64,000 nucleotides of DNA from Ancylobacter sonchi (GCF_018390695.1 NZ_JAHBGF010000028.1:558001-622000); one strand, 5' to 3'. Shown: positions 35,911 to 45,481, counted from the stretch's first letter. Notes: a model not told the origin generated them from the letters alone. Translations and numbers: made by a program.

Positions 35911-37011
35911 ATGAAGAAGTTTCTGTTTGCCGGCCTTGCGCTGAGCGCCAGCCTGGCGCTGGCGGTACCGGCCTCGGCGCAGGTCAAAGTCGGCGTCGGC
36001 GGCCCGATCACCGGCGCCAACGCCACCTTCGGCGCTCAGCTGAAGAACGGTGCCGAGCAGTGGGCGGCCGACGTCAACGCCGCCGGCGGCCTGCAGGGCC
36101 AGAAGGTGGAGATCCTGGTCGGCGACGACGCTTCCAAGCCCGAGCAGGGCGTCTCGGTGGCGAACAAGTTCATCGCCGACGGCGTGAAGTTCGTGATCGG
36201 CCACTTCAACTCGGGCGTGTCCATCCCGGCCTCCGAGCAGTATGCCGAAGCCGGCGTGGTCGCCATCTCCCCGGCCTCGACCAATCCGAAGCTGACCGAG
36301 CGCGGCCTGGCCAACGTGTTCCGCACCTGCGGCCGTGACGACCAGCAGGGCGCGGTGGCCGCGCAGTACATCGAGAAGAACCTGAAGGGCAAGAAGATCG
36401 CCATCGTCCACGACAAGACCCCGTACGGCAAGGGTCTGGCCGACGAGACGCAGAAGGCGATGAACAAGGCCGGCATCAAGGAAGTCGTCTACGAAGGCAT
36501 CAACCCGGGCGAGAAGGACTATTCGGCTCTCGTCTCGAAGCTGAAGGCCGCCAATGTCGACGTGCTCTACTACGGTGGCCTGCACACCGAAGCCGGTCTG
36601 CTCGTTCGCCAGATGCGCGACCAGGGCCTGAAGACCGTGCTGTTCTCGGGTGACGGCATCACCGACAAGGAGTTCTGGACCATTGCCGGTCCGGGCGCCG
36701 AGGGCACCCTGATGACCTTCGGCCCGGATCCGCGCAAGAACCCCGCCGCCGCCAAGGTCGTCGCGGCCTTCAAGGCCAAGGGCATCGATCCTGAAGGCTA
36801 CGTGCTGTATTCCTACGCCGCCGGCCAGGTGATCCAGCAGGCCGCCGACGCCACCAAGTCGCTCGACCCGAAGAAGGTCGCCGAGTACATCCACTCCGGC
36901 AAGCCCTTCGACACCGTGCTGGGCAAGCTGACCTTCGACAAGAAGGGCGACCGCACCAACCTCGACTACGTCGTCTATGTCTGGAAGGACGGCGGCTACA
37001 CCGAGCTCTGA
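35911..37011 (+). CDS. livJ: Branched-chain amino acid ABC substrate-binding protein (LivK/LivJ-like)
   Basis: A 366-residue periplasmic binding protein. A Sec signal peptide (about 23 residues, ending PASA-QVK) precedes the two-lobe periplasmic-binding fold, with VGVGGPITGANATFGAQLKNGAEQWAADVNAAGG and VGDDASKPEQGVSVANKFIADGVKFVIGHFNSG. It delivers leucine, isoleucine or valine (or related amino acids) to the LivHMGF complex encoded upstream, separated by a 147-bp leader. It ends before a strong terminator. Confidence 0.94.
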   Translation: MKKFLFAGLALSASLALAVPASAQVKVGVGGPITGANATFGAQLKNGAEQWAADVNAAGGLQGQKVEILVGDDASKPEQGVSVANKFIADGVKFVIGHFNSGVSIPASEQYAEAGVVAISPASTNPKLTERGLANVFRTCGRDDQQGAVAAQYIEKNLKGKKIAIVHDKTPYGKGLADETQKAMNKAGIKEVVYEGINPGEKDYSALVSKLKAANVDVLYYGGLHTEAGLLVRQMRDQGLKTVLFSGDGITDKEFWTIAGPGAEGTLMTFGPDPRKNPAAAKVVAAFKAKGIDPEGYVLYSYAAGQVIQQAADATKSLDPKKVAEYIHSGKPFDTVLGKLTFDKKGDRTNLDYVVYVWKDGGYTEL

Positions 37012-37088
37012 TCGAGCCGCGATGTGGCTGTGAGGCGCGGCGCCGTTCCGGCGTTGCCCCTGCCGCAAGACCGACTGCCTGAAGAACG

Positions 37089-37120
37089 AACCCGCCGGTG
37101 CGAGCCGGCGGGTTTTCCTT
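37089..37120 (+). terminator. Intrinsic terminator of the liv operon
   Basis: AACCCGCCGG and CCGGCGGGTT form a 10-bp stem with a 6-nt loop (TGCGAG), followed by TTCCTTT, about 78 bp after the binding-protein stop. Confidence 0.9.
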
Positions 37121-37214
37121 TGCCGCTCCCTCACGCATTGCCCCTTCCGCTTCGGGACGTTGCCAGCCGGCCGAGCCCGGATAAAATCGGTCCAGTGTGA
37201 GGGGCGACGTGCCG

Positions 37215-37718
37215 ATGGAATCAAAACCGCGCCTGGAAAAAGCACGTCCGGAAGACGCGGAGGCGATGTTGGTAGTGCATCGCGCGGCCATTCGCGGCAG
37301 TGCCGCCGCCTTCTACGAACCCGACATCATCGAGGCCTGGGCGCCGCTGCCGCTGCGGCCCGACCATATCGACGCCCTCGCCCACCGTATCGAGACCGGC
37401 GAGGAGGAGGCGGTCGTCGCCCGCGCGCGCAACGGCACGATCATCGCCTTCGGCTCGTTCGTGCCGGGCGGGCGCGAATTGCGCGCGGTCTATGTCGCGC
37501 CCGAGCATGGCCGGCTCGGCATCGGCGGCGCACTCCTGCACGCGCTCGAACTGCGGGCGCGCAAGTATGGGCTCACCGAGTTCGTTCTCGACGCCTCGAT
37601 CAATGCCGAGGCGTTCTATGTGCGCCACGGCTACATGGTGGAGCGCAAGGGCGAGCATCTGCTGCGCGGCGGCCGCCGCATGGCCTGCATCCGCATGCGC
37701 AAGCGGCTGACCCGCTAG
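37215..37718 (+). CDS. GNAT family N-acetyltransferase
   Basis: A 167-residue acetyl-CoA-dependent acetyltransferase. The GNAT motif A is VYVAPEHGRLGIGGALLHALELRARKYG, and the substrate side ends VLDASINAEAFYVRHGYMVERKGEHLL. The ATG at 37215 lies nine bases after GAGGGG; GTG at 37197 is in frame but less likely. The acceptor is unknown. The gene converges on ccdA. Confidence 0.88.
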   Translation: MESKPRLEKARPEDAEAMLVVHRAAIRGSAAAFYEPDIIEAWAPLPLRPDHIDALAHRIETGEEEAVVARARNGTIIAFGSFVPGGRELRAVYVAPEHGRLGIGGALLHALELRARKYGLTEFVLDASINAEAFYVRHGYMVERKGEHLLRGGRRMACIRMRKRLTR

Positions 37719-37729
37719 CAGCTTTCGGC

Positions 37730-38461
37730 TCAGCCGAAGCTGGCAAGCCCGGGGAAGGTCTCCAGCATCCAGTAGCTGACGGACGCCATCCAGCCGGAGA
37801 GGAAGCCGATGCCGGTCAACACCAGCAGCGCGCCCATCGCCTTCTCCGCCATCGGCAGATAGCGCCGTGCCCGGCCGAGCACGCCGAGCGCCGGCCGCGC
37901 CATCGCCGCCACCAGCAGGAAGGGCACGCCAAGCCCGGCGGAATAGATGCCGAGCAGGCCGGCACCGCGCGTCAGCGTCTGCTCCGAGGCGGCCACCGCC
38001 AGGATCGCCGCCAGCACCGGCCCGATGCAGGGCGTCCAGCCAAAGGCGAAGGCGAGGCCCATCACATAGGCGCCGGCCAGCGTCGTGGGGGCATCGACAT
38101 GCACCCGCTTGGTCTGCGTGAGCCAACCGAGCCGGAGCACGCCGAGGAAATTGAGACCCATCAGCAGGATAGCAATGCCGGCGACGATGGAGAGTTCCTG
38201 CGAATAGAGCCGCAGATAGCCGCCGATCACCGAGGCGCCGGCCCCGAGCGCCACGAATACCGTGGAGAAGCCGGCGACGAACAGCAGCGCCGCCGCCAGC
38301 GTGCGCCGCGCCGCCGCGTCGGTCGGCGCCTTGTGGGTGATCTCTTCCAGGCTGGTGCCGGCGAGGTAGCACAGATAGGGCGGCACCAGCGGCAGCACGC
38401 AAGGGGAGGCGAAGCTGGCGATGCCGGCGACGAAAGCGGCCGGAAGCGTGACGTCGGCCAT
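37730..38461 (-). CDS. ccdA: Cytochrome c biogenesis protein CcdA
   Basis: A 243-residue membrane protein that carries electrons from cytoplasmic thioredoxin to periplasmic thiols. The two redox cysteines lie in SFASPCVLPLVPPYLCY (first helix) and FAFGWTPCIGPVLAAI (fourth helix). About six membrane segments are visible, as in the CcdA family. The start at 38461 (M of MADVTLPAAF) is chosen; M at 38473 is possible. No cytochrome c maturation genes are adjacent. Confidence 0.92.
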   Translation of the reverse strand: MADVTLPAAFVAGIASFASPCVLPLVPPYLCYLAGTSLEEITHKAPTDAAARRTLAAALLFVAGFSTVFVALGAGASVIGGYLRLYSQELSIVAGIAILLMGLNFLGVLRLGWLTQTKRVHVDAPTTLAGAYVMGLAFAFGWTPCIGPVLAAILAVAASEQTLTRGAGLLGIYSAGLGVPFLLVAAMARPALGVLGRARRYLPMAEKAMGALLVLTGIGFLSGWMASVSYWMLETFPGLASFG

Positions 38462-38656
38462 TGACCTTGGCACCCGTGAGCGAATTGACTGGCGACCCCG
38501 GCCATGGCCCGGATCGCCTCCCGTGCCGGCCGCGCCTCAGGTGCCGACCTGCGTCCAATGCACGGCCGGGGCGGCGAATGCAATGCGGCGATTTCCACCA
38601 TCGCCGGGATGTGATGGCCGCGCGGACGCGCGGAACAGGAGTGGGAAGAAGGGTCG

Positions 38657-39673
38657 ATGCGCAATCTGATCACCGACGTCGCCGGGCTCAAGGTCGGCAA
38701 CGCCACCGACCTCGCCCTCGCCTCCGGCGTCACCGCCGTGGTGTTCGACCGGCCGACCACCGCCTCGGTGGACGTACGCGGCGGCGGACCGGGTACTCGT
38801 GAGACCGACCTGCTCGCCGCCGACACCACCGTCGACGCCATACATGGCCTGACGCTCAGCGGCGGCTCGGCCTTCGGCATCGACGCCGGCGCCGGGGTGA
38901 TGGCCTGCCTCGCCGAGCAGGGCATCGGCTTCGCCATCGGCGACGCCCGCATTCCCATCGTACCCGGCTGCGTGCTGTTCGACCTGTTGAACGGCGGCGA
39001 CAAGAAGTGGGGACGCTTCGCGCCCTATCGCGACCTCGGCTACCGCGCCGCCGCCGATGCGGGCCTCGATTTCCCGCTCGGCACGGTGGGCGCCGGCACC
39101 GGCGCCACCACGGCGATCCTCAAGGGCGGCCTCGGCTCGGCCTCGGTGCGGGCGGCGAGCGGCCATATGGTCGGCGCCCTCGTGGCGGTGAACGCGGTCG
39201 GCTCGGTCAATGTCGGCGATGGCCCGCATTTCTGGGCCGCGCCCTTCGAGCGCGACGGCGAGTTCGGCGGCCTCGGCCTGCCGAGCCCCCTGCCCGCCCC
39301 GCGCCTCGCCCCGCCGATGAAGGGCATGCCGACGGTCGAGGAACCGGAGGCGGCGACGCTCGCCAACACCACCATCGCCATCGTCGCCACCGATGCCCTG
39401 CTCACCAAGGCGCAGTGCAAGCGCCTCGCGGTGATGGCGCAGGACGGGCTCGCCCGCGCCATCTGGCCGGTGCACACCCCGCTCGACGGCGACACGGTGT
39501 TCACTGCGGCCACCGGGCTGAAGCCGCTCGCCGAGCCGGTGCGCGACCTCGCCTGGCTCGGCGTCGCCGCCGTGGAGGCGCTCGCCCGTGCCTGCGCCCG
39601 CGGCATCTACGAGGCGACTGCCCTGCCCCAACCCGGCGCGCTGCCCGCCTGGCGCGACCGCTGGGCGCGCTGA
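38657..39673 (+). CDS. P1 family peptidase (DmpA/NylC-like N-terminal nucleophile hydrolase)
   Basis: A 338-residue P1/DmpA family hydrolase. The family cuts itself to expose an N-terminal nucleophile. Here Asn237-Thr238 in EEPEAATLANTTIAIVATDA is the predicted processing site, with Thr238 as nucleophile. Near the N-terminus are the family stretches ITDVAGLKVGNATD, TAVVFDRPTTASVDVRGGGPGTRETDLL and GLTLSGGSAFGIDAGAGVM. Relatives release N-terminal D- or L-amino acids or open nylon oligomers. The substrate here is unknown. Confidence 0.9.
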   Translation: MRNLITDVAGLKVGNATDLALASGVTAVVFDRPTTASVDVRGGGPGTRETDLLAADTTVDAIHGLTLSGGSAFGIDAGAGVMACLAEQGIGFAIGDARIPIVPGCVLFDLLNGGDKKWGRFAPYRDLGYRAAADAGLDFPLGTVGAGTGATTAILKGGLGSASVRAASGHMVGALVAVNAVGSVNVGDGPHFWAAPFERDGEFGGLGLPSPLPAPRLAPPMKGMPTVEEPEAATLANTTIAIVATDALLTKAQCKRLAVMAQDGLARAIWPVHTPLDGDTVFTAATGLKPLAEPVRDLAWLGVAAVEALARACARGIYEATALPQPGALPAWRDRWAR

Positions 39674-39702
39674 GGAGGTATCATCGCCGGGGCGACCTCC
39701 CA

Positions 39703-39727
39703 GCTTATTGCGGCCGGCGCAATAAGC
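39703..39727. promoter_or_regulatory. AT-centred palindrome upstream of the betaine transport operon
   Basis: GCTTATTGCG, a 5-nt loop GCCGG and CGCAATAAGC form a perfect 10-bp stem, 30 bp after the peptidase stop and 110 bp before the ATPase gene. There is no T-run. It could be a terminator for the peptidase gene or a dyad operator for the following operon. Confidence 0.45.
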
Positions 39728-39836
39728 CGGAGCCGATGACACGGTTTTGTCGTGTTTCGTTACCGCAACTGTCGCATCCGTCCAATCGACGGGGCGGCGA
39801 TGCGCCGGACACTCTCTTTAGAAAAAAGAGGGGCGC

Positions 39837-41036
39837 ATGACGCAGAGCCGGCCTCGCATCAGGGTCAACGGACTGACCAAGATCTTCGCCGACCGGCCGG
39901 AGGCGGCGCTGTCGCTGCTGAAGGCCGGCCAGAGCCGCGCCGAGATCCTGAAGGCGACCGGCGCCGTGGTCGGACTGCAGGATGTCAGCTTCGACATCGC
40001 CGAGGGCGAGATCCTGGTAGTGATGGGGCTGTCAGGATCGGGCAAGTCGACCTGCCTGCGCTGCATCAATCGGCTCATCGAGCCCACCGCCGGCTCGGTG
40101 CTCGTCGACGATGTCGACGTCACCAAGCTCGGCGAGCGCGAGCTGATGGAGTTCCGCCGCACCCGCTTCGGCATGGTGTTCCAGCAATTCGCGCTGTTCC
40201 CGCACCGGACCATCGTGAAGAACGTCGAATACGGGCTGGAAATCCAGGGCGTACCGACGGCTCAGCGCCGCGACCGGGCGATGGCTGCCATCGAGACGGT
40301 GGGCCTGAAGGGCTGGGACCAGCATTATCCCTCGCAGCTGTCCGGCGGCATGCAGCAGCGTGCCGGCCTCGCCCGCGCGCTGGCTCTCGATCCCGACGTG
40401 CTCCTGATGGACGAGGCGTTCAGCGCGCTCGATCCGCTGATCCGCCGCGACATGCAGGCCGAACTGGTGGCGCTGCAGAAGCGGCTGAAGAAGACCATCG
40501 TCTTCGTCAGCCACGACCTCGACGAGGCCATCGCGCTCGGCGGGCGCATCGTGCTGATGAAGGACGGGCGCGTGGTGCAGCAGGGTTCCGCCGCCGACTT
40601 CCTCGCCAACCCGGCCGACGACTATGTGCGACGCTTCGTCGAGCATATCGACGTGCTCGGCGTCGTCACCGCCGGCGATGCCATGCGCACGCCCTCCGCC
40701 GTGAAGCCGTGGCACGCGACGGCGGCGGAAGCGCTCGCCAGCCTCACCCAGACCGGCGAGCCGGTGGTCACCGTGGTGTGCCATGAAGGCCGCTTCCAGG
40801 GCACGGTCGATGCCGAGGCGCTGAAGGGGGCCGGCGAGACGCAGCTGCGCCTGCTGCTCAGCGACGCCGACGCCTGCGTGCCAGCCTCGGCGACGCTGAA
40901 CGAGACGGTGGCCAAGCTCGCCGGCGGGCGCGGCGAGATCGCCGTCATCGATGCCGACCGATCCTTGCGCGGGGTGATCGCCAATGCCGATCTGGTGGCG
41001 ACACTCGCCCGTCGCCGCACGCATCCGGTTCAGTGA
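39837..41036 (+). CDS. Glycine betaine/choline ABC ATPase (ProV/ChoV-like)
   Basis: A 399-residue ATPase of the quaternary-amine family. A ProV-type leader contains RAEILKATGAVVGLQDVSF; Walker A is GLSGSGKST (about residues 64-72), signature YPSQLSGGMQQRAGLARAL and Walker B VLLMDEAFSALDP. The C-terminal 120 residues form a CBS-pair-like region that in relatives senses ionic strength. The ATG at 39837 follows AAAAGAGGGGCGC. Next come permease and binding-protein genes. Confidence 0.93.
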   Translation: MTQSRPRIRVNGLTKIFADRPEAALSLLKAGQSRAEILKATGAVVGLQDVSFDIAEGEILVVMGLSGSGKSTCLRCINRLIEPTAGSVLVDDVDVTKLGERELMEFRRTRFGMVFQQFALFPHRTIVKNVEYGLEIQGVPTAQRRDRAMAAIETVGLKGWDQHYPSQLSGGMQQRAGLARALALDPDVLLMDEAFSALDPLIRRDMQAELVALQKRLKKTIVFVSHDLDEAIALGGRIVLMKDGRVVQQGSAADFLANPADDYVRRFVEHIDVLGVVTAGDAMRTPSAVKPWHATAAEALASLTQTGEPVVTVVCHEGRFQGTVDAEALKGAGETQLRLLLSDADACVPASATLNETVAKLAGGRGEIAVIDADRSLRGVIANADLVATLARRRTHPVQ

Positions 41037-41048
41037 GGGAGACCGGCC

Positions 41049-41897
41049 ATGGCTTTCGAGATTCCCCGCATCCCGCTCGCTGAGTGGTGCGACGTCGCGC
41101 TGGACTGGGCGACCGCGCATTTCTCCGGCGTCACCCGCGCGCTCAGCGCCGTGGTCGGCACCGGCATCGAGGCGACCACCGACTTTCTCGTCGACCTGCC
41201 GCCCTGGCTGGTGATCGTCGCCTTCGGGCTCGGCGTGTGGCGGCTGACCACGGCGCGCATCGCGCTGTTCAGCGTGCTCGGCTTCGCCTTCCTGTGGAAC
41301 CTCGATCTGTGGCGCGCCACCATGCAGTCGCTGGTGCTGGTGCTGGTGTCGACGCTGTTCGCGCTCGCCATCGGCATACCCATCGGCATCGGCGCGGCGG
41401 TGAGCAAGCGGTTCTGGCGCATCGTCGCGCCGGCACTCGACATGATGCAGACCATGCCGAGCTTCGTCTATCTCATCCCGGCGATCCCGTTCTTCGGCCT
41501 CGGCGCGGTGTCGGCCTGCTTCGCCACCATCGTCTTCGCCATGCCGCCAACCATCCGGCTCACCGCGCTCGGCATCATGCAGACGCCGCCGGAACTGGTG
41601 GAGGCGGCGGACGCCTTCGGCTCCTCGCGCTGGCAGAAGCTGTTCAAGGTGCAGCTGCCGCTCGCCATCCCCACCATCATGGCCGGCATCAACCAGACCA
41701 TCATGCTCGCCCTCTCCATGGTGGTGATCGCGGCGATGATCGGCGCAGGCGGCCTCGGCGGCGAAGTGTGGAAGGCCATCCAGCGGCTGGAGGCCGGACA
41801 GGGCTTCCAGGCCGGCATCGCCATCGTGGTGCTGGCCGTCATCCTCGACCGCATCACCCAGCACGTCGCCCGCCACATGCGGCGCGACAAGGCGTGA
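41049..41897 (+). CDS. Glycine betaine/choline ABC permease (ProW-like)
   Basis: A 282-residue permease with about six transmembrane segments and the EAA loop EAADAFGSSRWQKLFKVQLPLAIPTIMAGINQTIMLALSMVVIAAMIG that contacts the ATPase. It starts 12 bp after the ATPase gene and follows a GGGAG-like site. It would form the channel for quaternary amine uptake with the ProV-like ATPase, as a homodimer. Confidence 0.94.
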   Translation: MAFEIPRIPLAEWCDVALDWATAHFSGVTRALSAVVGTGIEATTDFLVDLPPWLVIVAFGLGVWRLTTARIALFSVLGFAFLWNLDLWRATMQSLVLVLVSTLFALAIGIPIGIGAAVSKRFWRIVAPALDMMQTMPSFVYLIPAIPFFGLGAVSACFATIVFAMPPTIRLTALGIMQTPPELVEAADAFGSSRWQKLFKVQLPLAIPTIMAGINQTIMLALSMVVIAAMIGAGGLGGEVWKAIQRLEAGQGFQAGIAIVVLAVILDRITQHVARHMRRDKA

Positions 41898-41966
41898 CCA
41901 CGACCAACGGACGCGGTGCAACGACTTCCGGCAGCAATCTTCCCCCTTCCAGACTGGAGACCGCCT

Positions 41967-42833
41967 ATGTCCATCCTCGGTAGACTAGCGAAGACGGCGA
42001 CCATGACGGCCGCCCTTGCCGCCACCGCCCTCGGCCTCGCCTTCGGCCCCGCGCAGGCGGAGAAGAAGGACCTCACCATCGCCTATGTCGAATGGTCGGA
42101 CGCGGTGGTCGCGACCAACATCGTCAAGGCGGCGCTCGAGGAGAAGGGCTACAAGGTCAAGATCGTGCCGCTGTCCGGCGCCGCCATGTGGCAGGCGGTC
42201 GCCACCGGCGAGGCCGACGCGATGGTCGCCGCCTGGCTGCCGGCGACGCATGCCGCCTATTACGCCAAGCTGAAGGACAAGGTGGTCGATCTCGGCCCGA
42301 ACGTCACCGGCGCCAAGATCGGCTGGGCGGTGCCGACCTATGTCGACATCGCCACCATCGAGGACATCAAGAAGGACCCGGCCAAGTTCGGCGGCAAGGT
42401 GATCGGCATCGATCCCGGCGCCGGGCTGATGAAGGCGTCGGAAAAGGCGATCAAGGACTACGCGCTGCCGGTGAAGCTCGTCGAGGGTTCGGACGCCACC
42501 ATGGTGGCGGCACTGAAGGACGCCTACGCCAAGAAGGAGCCGATCGTCATCACCACCTGGACGCCGCACTGGATGTTCGCGACCTGGGACCTGAAGTACC
42601 TCGCCGACCCCAAGGGCGTGTTCGGCGGCGAGGAGACGGTGAACACCGTGGTTTCCACCAAGCTGAAGGAGGAGGCCCCCGAGGCCTTCAAGATCCTCGA
42701 CAATTTCAACCTCTCGCTCGCCGACGAGCAAGCGGTGATGGTGGAGAACAACAAGCCCGGCGCCGATCCGGCCGCCACCGCCAAGGCCTGGGTCGCCGCC
42801 AACAAGGCCAAGGTCGAGGCCTGGTCGAAATAG
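41967..42833 (+). CDS. Glycine betaine/choline ABC substrate-binding protein (OpuAC-like)
   Basis: A 288-residue periplasmic binding protein with a signal peptide ending FGPAQA-EKK. It has the OpuAC-type fold ([51 protein letters not shown]). Aromatic residues such as Trp79 and the Tyr-Trp pairs probably form the cation-pi box for the quaternary ammonium group. The ATG at 41967 is preferred because CTGGAGACC lies upstream. The exact ligand (glycine betaine, choline, proline betaine) is not resolved. Confidence 0.9.
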   Translation: MSILGRLAKTATMTAALAATALGLAFGPAQAEKKDLTIAYVEWSDAVVATNIVKAALEEKGYKVKIVPLSGAAMWQAVATGEADAMVAAWLPATHAAYYAKLKDKVVDLGPNVTGAKIGWAVPTYVDIATIEDIKKDPAKFGGKVIGIDPGAGLMKASEKAIKDYALPVKLVEGSDATMVAALKDAYAKKEPIVITTWTPHWMFATWDLKYLADPKGVFGGEETVNTVVSTKLKEEAPEAFKILDNFNLSLADEQAVMVENNKPGADPAATAKAWVAANKAKVEAWSK

Positions 42834-42906
42834 TCCGCCCGGCATCCGAACGGGCCGGTGCCTCGCCGATCCGGCGCCCGCCCGTTCCCCGCGCTCCTCC
42901 CACCTG

Positions 42907-42935
42907 AAAGGCCGGGCTTGTCCCGGCCTTTTCCT
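42907..42935 (+). terminator. Intrinsic terminator of the betaine operon
   Basis: AAAGGCCGGG and CCCGGCCTTT pair over 10 bp around CTTGT and are followed by T-rich sequence, 73 bp after the binding-protein stop. Confidence 0.9.
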
Positions 42936-43068
42936 TGCCGGCCTTTTCCTCTCCGTGGCGAGGCGGCGTCATTGCATTGCCCGGACGCGGATGCTACGGC
43001 GCCGCCATCGGCAGGATTGGCCAAGCGAGGGCCAAGGCGACCCGCCGCGACATGCTGAGGAGACCGCC

Positions 43069-43755
43069 ATGGCCGCCCATCCGATCCTCGTCGCCCCCTC
43101 CATCCTGGCGAGCGACTTCGCCCGTTTCGGCGAGGAGGTGCGCGCCATCGACGCCGCCGGTGCCGACTGGGTGCATATCGACATCATGGACGGGCATTTC
43201 GTGCCGAACATCTCGTTCGGCCCGGATGTGGTGAAGGCGATCCGCCCGCTGACGGCCAAGTTCTTCGACGTGCATCTGATGATCGCGCCGGCCGATCCCT
43301 ATCTCGAGGCCTTCGCCAAGGCCGGCGCCGACCTGATCTCGGTGCATGCCGAGGCCGGCCCGCACCTGCACCGCTCGCTCCAGCACATCCGCTCGCTCGG
43401 CAAGAAGGCCGGCGTGGCGCTCAACCCGGCGACGCCGGCGAGCGCGGCGGCGCATGTGCTCGACCTCGTCGACCTCGTCCTGGTGATGACGGTCAATCCC
43501 GGCTTCGGCGGGCAGGCCTTCCTGCCGGGAATGATGGACAAGGTGCGCGAGCTGAAGGCGATGATCGGCGACCGCCCGATCGAGATCGAGATCGACGGCG
43601 GCGTGACGGCCGAGACCGCCCCGCTCTGCGCCGCGGCCGGCGCCACCGTGCTGGTGGCCGGCTCGGCGGCGTTCAAGGGCGGCGCCGAGGCCTATGCCGG
43701 CAACATCGCCGGCATCCGCAACGCCGCGGCGCGCGAGCGCGGCGAGCTGGTCTAG
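43069..43755 (+). CDS. rpe: Ribulose-phosphate 3-epimerase
   Basis: A 228-residue TIM-barrel epimerase that interconverts ribulose 5-phosphate and xylulose 5-phosphate in the pentose phosphate or Calvin cycle. APSILASDF, the metal-binding [17 protein letters not shown] and [10 protein letters not shown] are characteristic. CTGAGGAG lies just before the ATG at 43069. A small gene of unknown function follows 18 bp later. Confidence 0.97.
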   Translation: MAAHPILVAPSILASDFARFGEEVRAIDAAGADWVHIDIMDGHFVPNISFGPDVVKAIRPLTAKFFDVHLMIAPADPYLEAFAKAGADLISVHAEAGPHLHRSLQHIRSLGKKAGVALNPATPASAAAHVLDLVDLVLVMTVNPGFGGQAFLPGMMDKVRELKAMIGDRPIEIEIDGGVTAETAPLCAAAGATVLVAGSAAFKGGAEAYAGNIAGIRNAAARERGELV

Positions 43756-43773
43756 ACCGGGACGAGGTTGGAA

Positions 43774-43998
43774 ATGGAAACCGCCGTGAACGGAGACGAA
43801 CTCCGGAAAATCCTCTGCCGTCTCGAAATGGGCATGGTGCTCACCGTGCCGGACCGGTGGCTGGACCGCAACATCACCGGCACCCGCGTGAGCCGCGCCC
43901 TGCTGGTGGAGGAGATCGCCCGCCAGTTCCATTGCGTCTGCTACCAGGAGCCTGATGGCATCCGGTTCGAGCGCCAGGGCTTCTCGTTCACCGGCTGA
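43774..43998 (+). CDS. Small protein of unknown function (74 aa)
   Basis: A 74-residue soluble protein I do not recognise. It begins METAVNGDELRKILCRLEMGMVLTVPD and ends PDGIRFERQGFSFTG. Two cysteines (HCVCYQE) lie in the middle; no signal or membrane segment is visible. GAGG lies before the ATG. It sits between rpe and purB, 18 bp behind rpe, and is probably cotranscribed with it. Base use is similar to its neighbours. Confidence 0.6.
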   Translation: METAVNGDELRKILCRLEMGMVLTVPDRWLDRNITGTRVSRALLVEEIARQFHCVCYQEPDGIRFERQGFSFTG

Positions 43999-44098
43999 AC
44001 GGGTGCGGCAGGGAGATGTGATCGGCAGGATGGCATTTGTCGCGCCCCCGCCGATCTGCTAATGCGCGGCGACCCATAGATTGCCGAAAGAGCCGCCC

Positions 44099-45406
44099 GT
44101 GATCCCGCGCTATACCCGTCCCGAAATGGCCGCCATCTGGGAGCCGCAGACCCGCTTCCGCATCTGGTTCGAGATCGAGGCCCACGCCACCGACGCGCTG
44201 GCCGAGCTCGGCGTGGTGCCGAAGGAAGCCGCGGCGAAGATCTGGGAGAAGGCGAAGGACGCCACCTTCGACGTCGCCCGCATCGACGAGATCGAGGCCG
44301 TCACCAAGCACGACGTGATCGCCTTCCTCACCCATCTCGCCGAGATCGTCGGGCCGGAGGCGCGCTTCGTCCATCAGGGCATGACCTCGTCCGACGTGCT
44401 CGACACCTGCCTCAACGTGCAGCTGGTGCGCGCCGCCGACATCCTGATCAAGGACGTCGACCGGCTGCTGGCGGCGCTGGAGGCCCGCGCGTTCGAGCAC
44501 AAGCTCACCCCGACCATCGGCCGCTCGCACGGCATCCATGCCGAGCCGACCACCTTCGGCCTCAAGCTCGCCCAGGCGCATGCCGAGTTCCAGCGCAACC
44601 GCGCCCGGCTCGTCGCGGCGCGCGAGGAAGTCGCCACCTGCGCCATTTCCGGCGCGGTCGGCACCTTCGCGCAGATCGACCCGCGGGTGGAGGAATATGT
44701 AGCCGCCAAGCTCGGCCTGAAGGTCGAGCCGGTGTCGACGCAGGTGATCCCGCGCGACCGTCACGCCGCCTATTTCGCCGCGCTCGGCGTCGTTGCCTCG
44801 TCGATGGAGCGCGTCGCCATCGAGATCCGCCATTTGCAGCGCACCGAAGTGCTGGAAGCCGAGGAGTTCTTCTCCGAGGGCCAGAAGGGCTCCTCGGCGA
44901 TGCCGCACAAGCGCAACCCGGTGCTCACCGAGAACGTCACCGGGCTCGCCCGGCTGGTGCGCGGCATGGTCACGCCGGCGCTGGAGAACGTCGCGCTCTG
45001 GCACGAGCGCGACATCTCGCACTCCTCCGTCGAGCGCGGCATCGGCCCGGACGCCACGGTGACGCTCGACTTCGCGCTGAACCGGCTCGCCGGCGTGGTC
45101 GAGAAGCTACTGGTCTATCCGCAGAACATGCAGAAGAACCTCGACCGCCTCGGTGGCCTCGTTCATTCGCAGCGCGTGCTGCTGGCGCTGACCCAGAAGG
45201 GCGCCTCGCGTGAGGACGCCTATCGGCTGGTGCAGCGCAACGCCATGCCGGTGTGGCGCGGCGAGGGCGAGTTCCAGTCCCTGCTGACCAACGATGTCGA
45301 GGTGCGCAAGTACCTGTCGGAGGAGGAGATCGCCGAGAAGTTCGACCTCGGCTACCACCTCAAGCATGTCGACACCATCTTCAAGCGGGTGTTCGGCCAC
45401 GCCTGA
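44099..45406 (+). CDS. purB: Adenylosuccinate lyase
   Basis: A 435-residue fumarase-superfamily lyase, acting twice in purine synthesis (SAICAR to AICAR, and adenylosuccinate to AMP). The signature SSAMPHKRNP (about residues 265-274) carries the mobile loop, with THDVIAF-type KHDVIAFLTHLAE and GRSHGIHAEPTTFG also present. The start is taken as GTG at 44099 (IPRYTRPEMAAIW), which matches the family N-terminus. A TTG at 44081 is in frame. Other purine genes (purC, S, Q, L) follow 3 kb downstream. Confidence 0.95.
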   Translation: MIPRYTRPEMAAIWEPQTRFRIWFEIEAHATDALAELGVVPKEAAAKIWEKAKDATFDVARIDEIEAVTKHDVIAFLTHLAEIVGPEARFVHQGMTSSDVLDTCLNVQLVRAADILIKDVDRLLAALEARAFEHKLTPTIGRSHGIHAEPTTFGLKLAQAHAEFQRNRARLVAAREEVATCAISGAVGTFAQIDPRVEEYVAAKLGLKVEPVSTQVIPRDRHAAYFAALGVVASSMERVAIEIRHLQRTEVLEAEEFFSEGQKGSSAMPHKRNPVLTENVTGLARLVRGMVTPALENVALWHERDISHSSVERGIGPDATVTLDFALNRLAGVVEKLLVYPQNMQKNLDRLGGLVHSQRVLLALTQKGASREDAYRLVQRNAMPVWRGEGEFQSLLTNDVEVRKYLSEEEIAEKFDLGYHLKHVDTIFKRVFGHA

Positions 45407-45444
45407 CGCCGAGAAGCCGTCTCAGCATCTGCCGTCAAGAAATT

Positions 45445-45480
45445 GGGCTGGCTCGATATTCGTGCCAGCCCTTTTCTTGT
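45445..45480 (+). terminator. Intrinsic terminator of purB
   Basis: GGGCTGGC and GCCAGCCC pair over 8 bp around an 11-nt loop containing a weaker CGA...CG extension, then TTTTCTTGT. It ends just before the convergent SH3 gene. Confidence 0.85.
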
Positions 45481-45481
45481 C

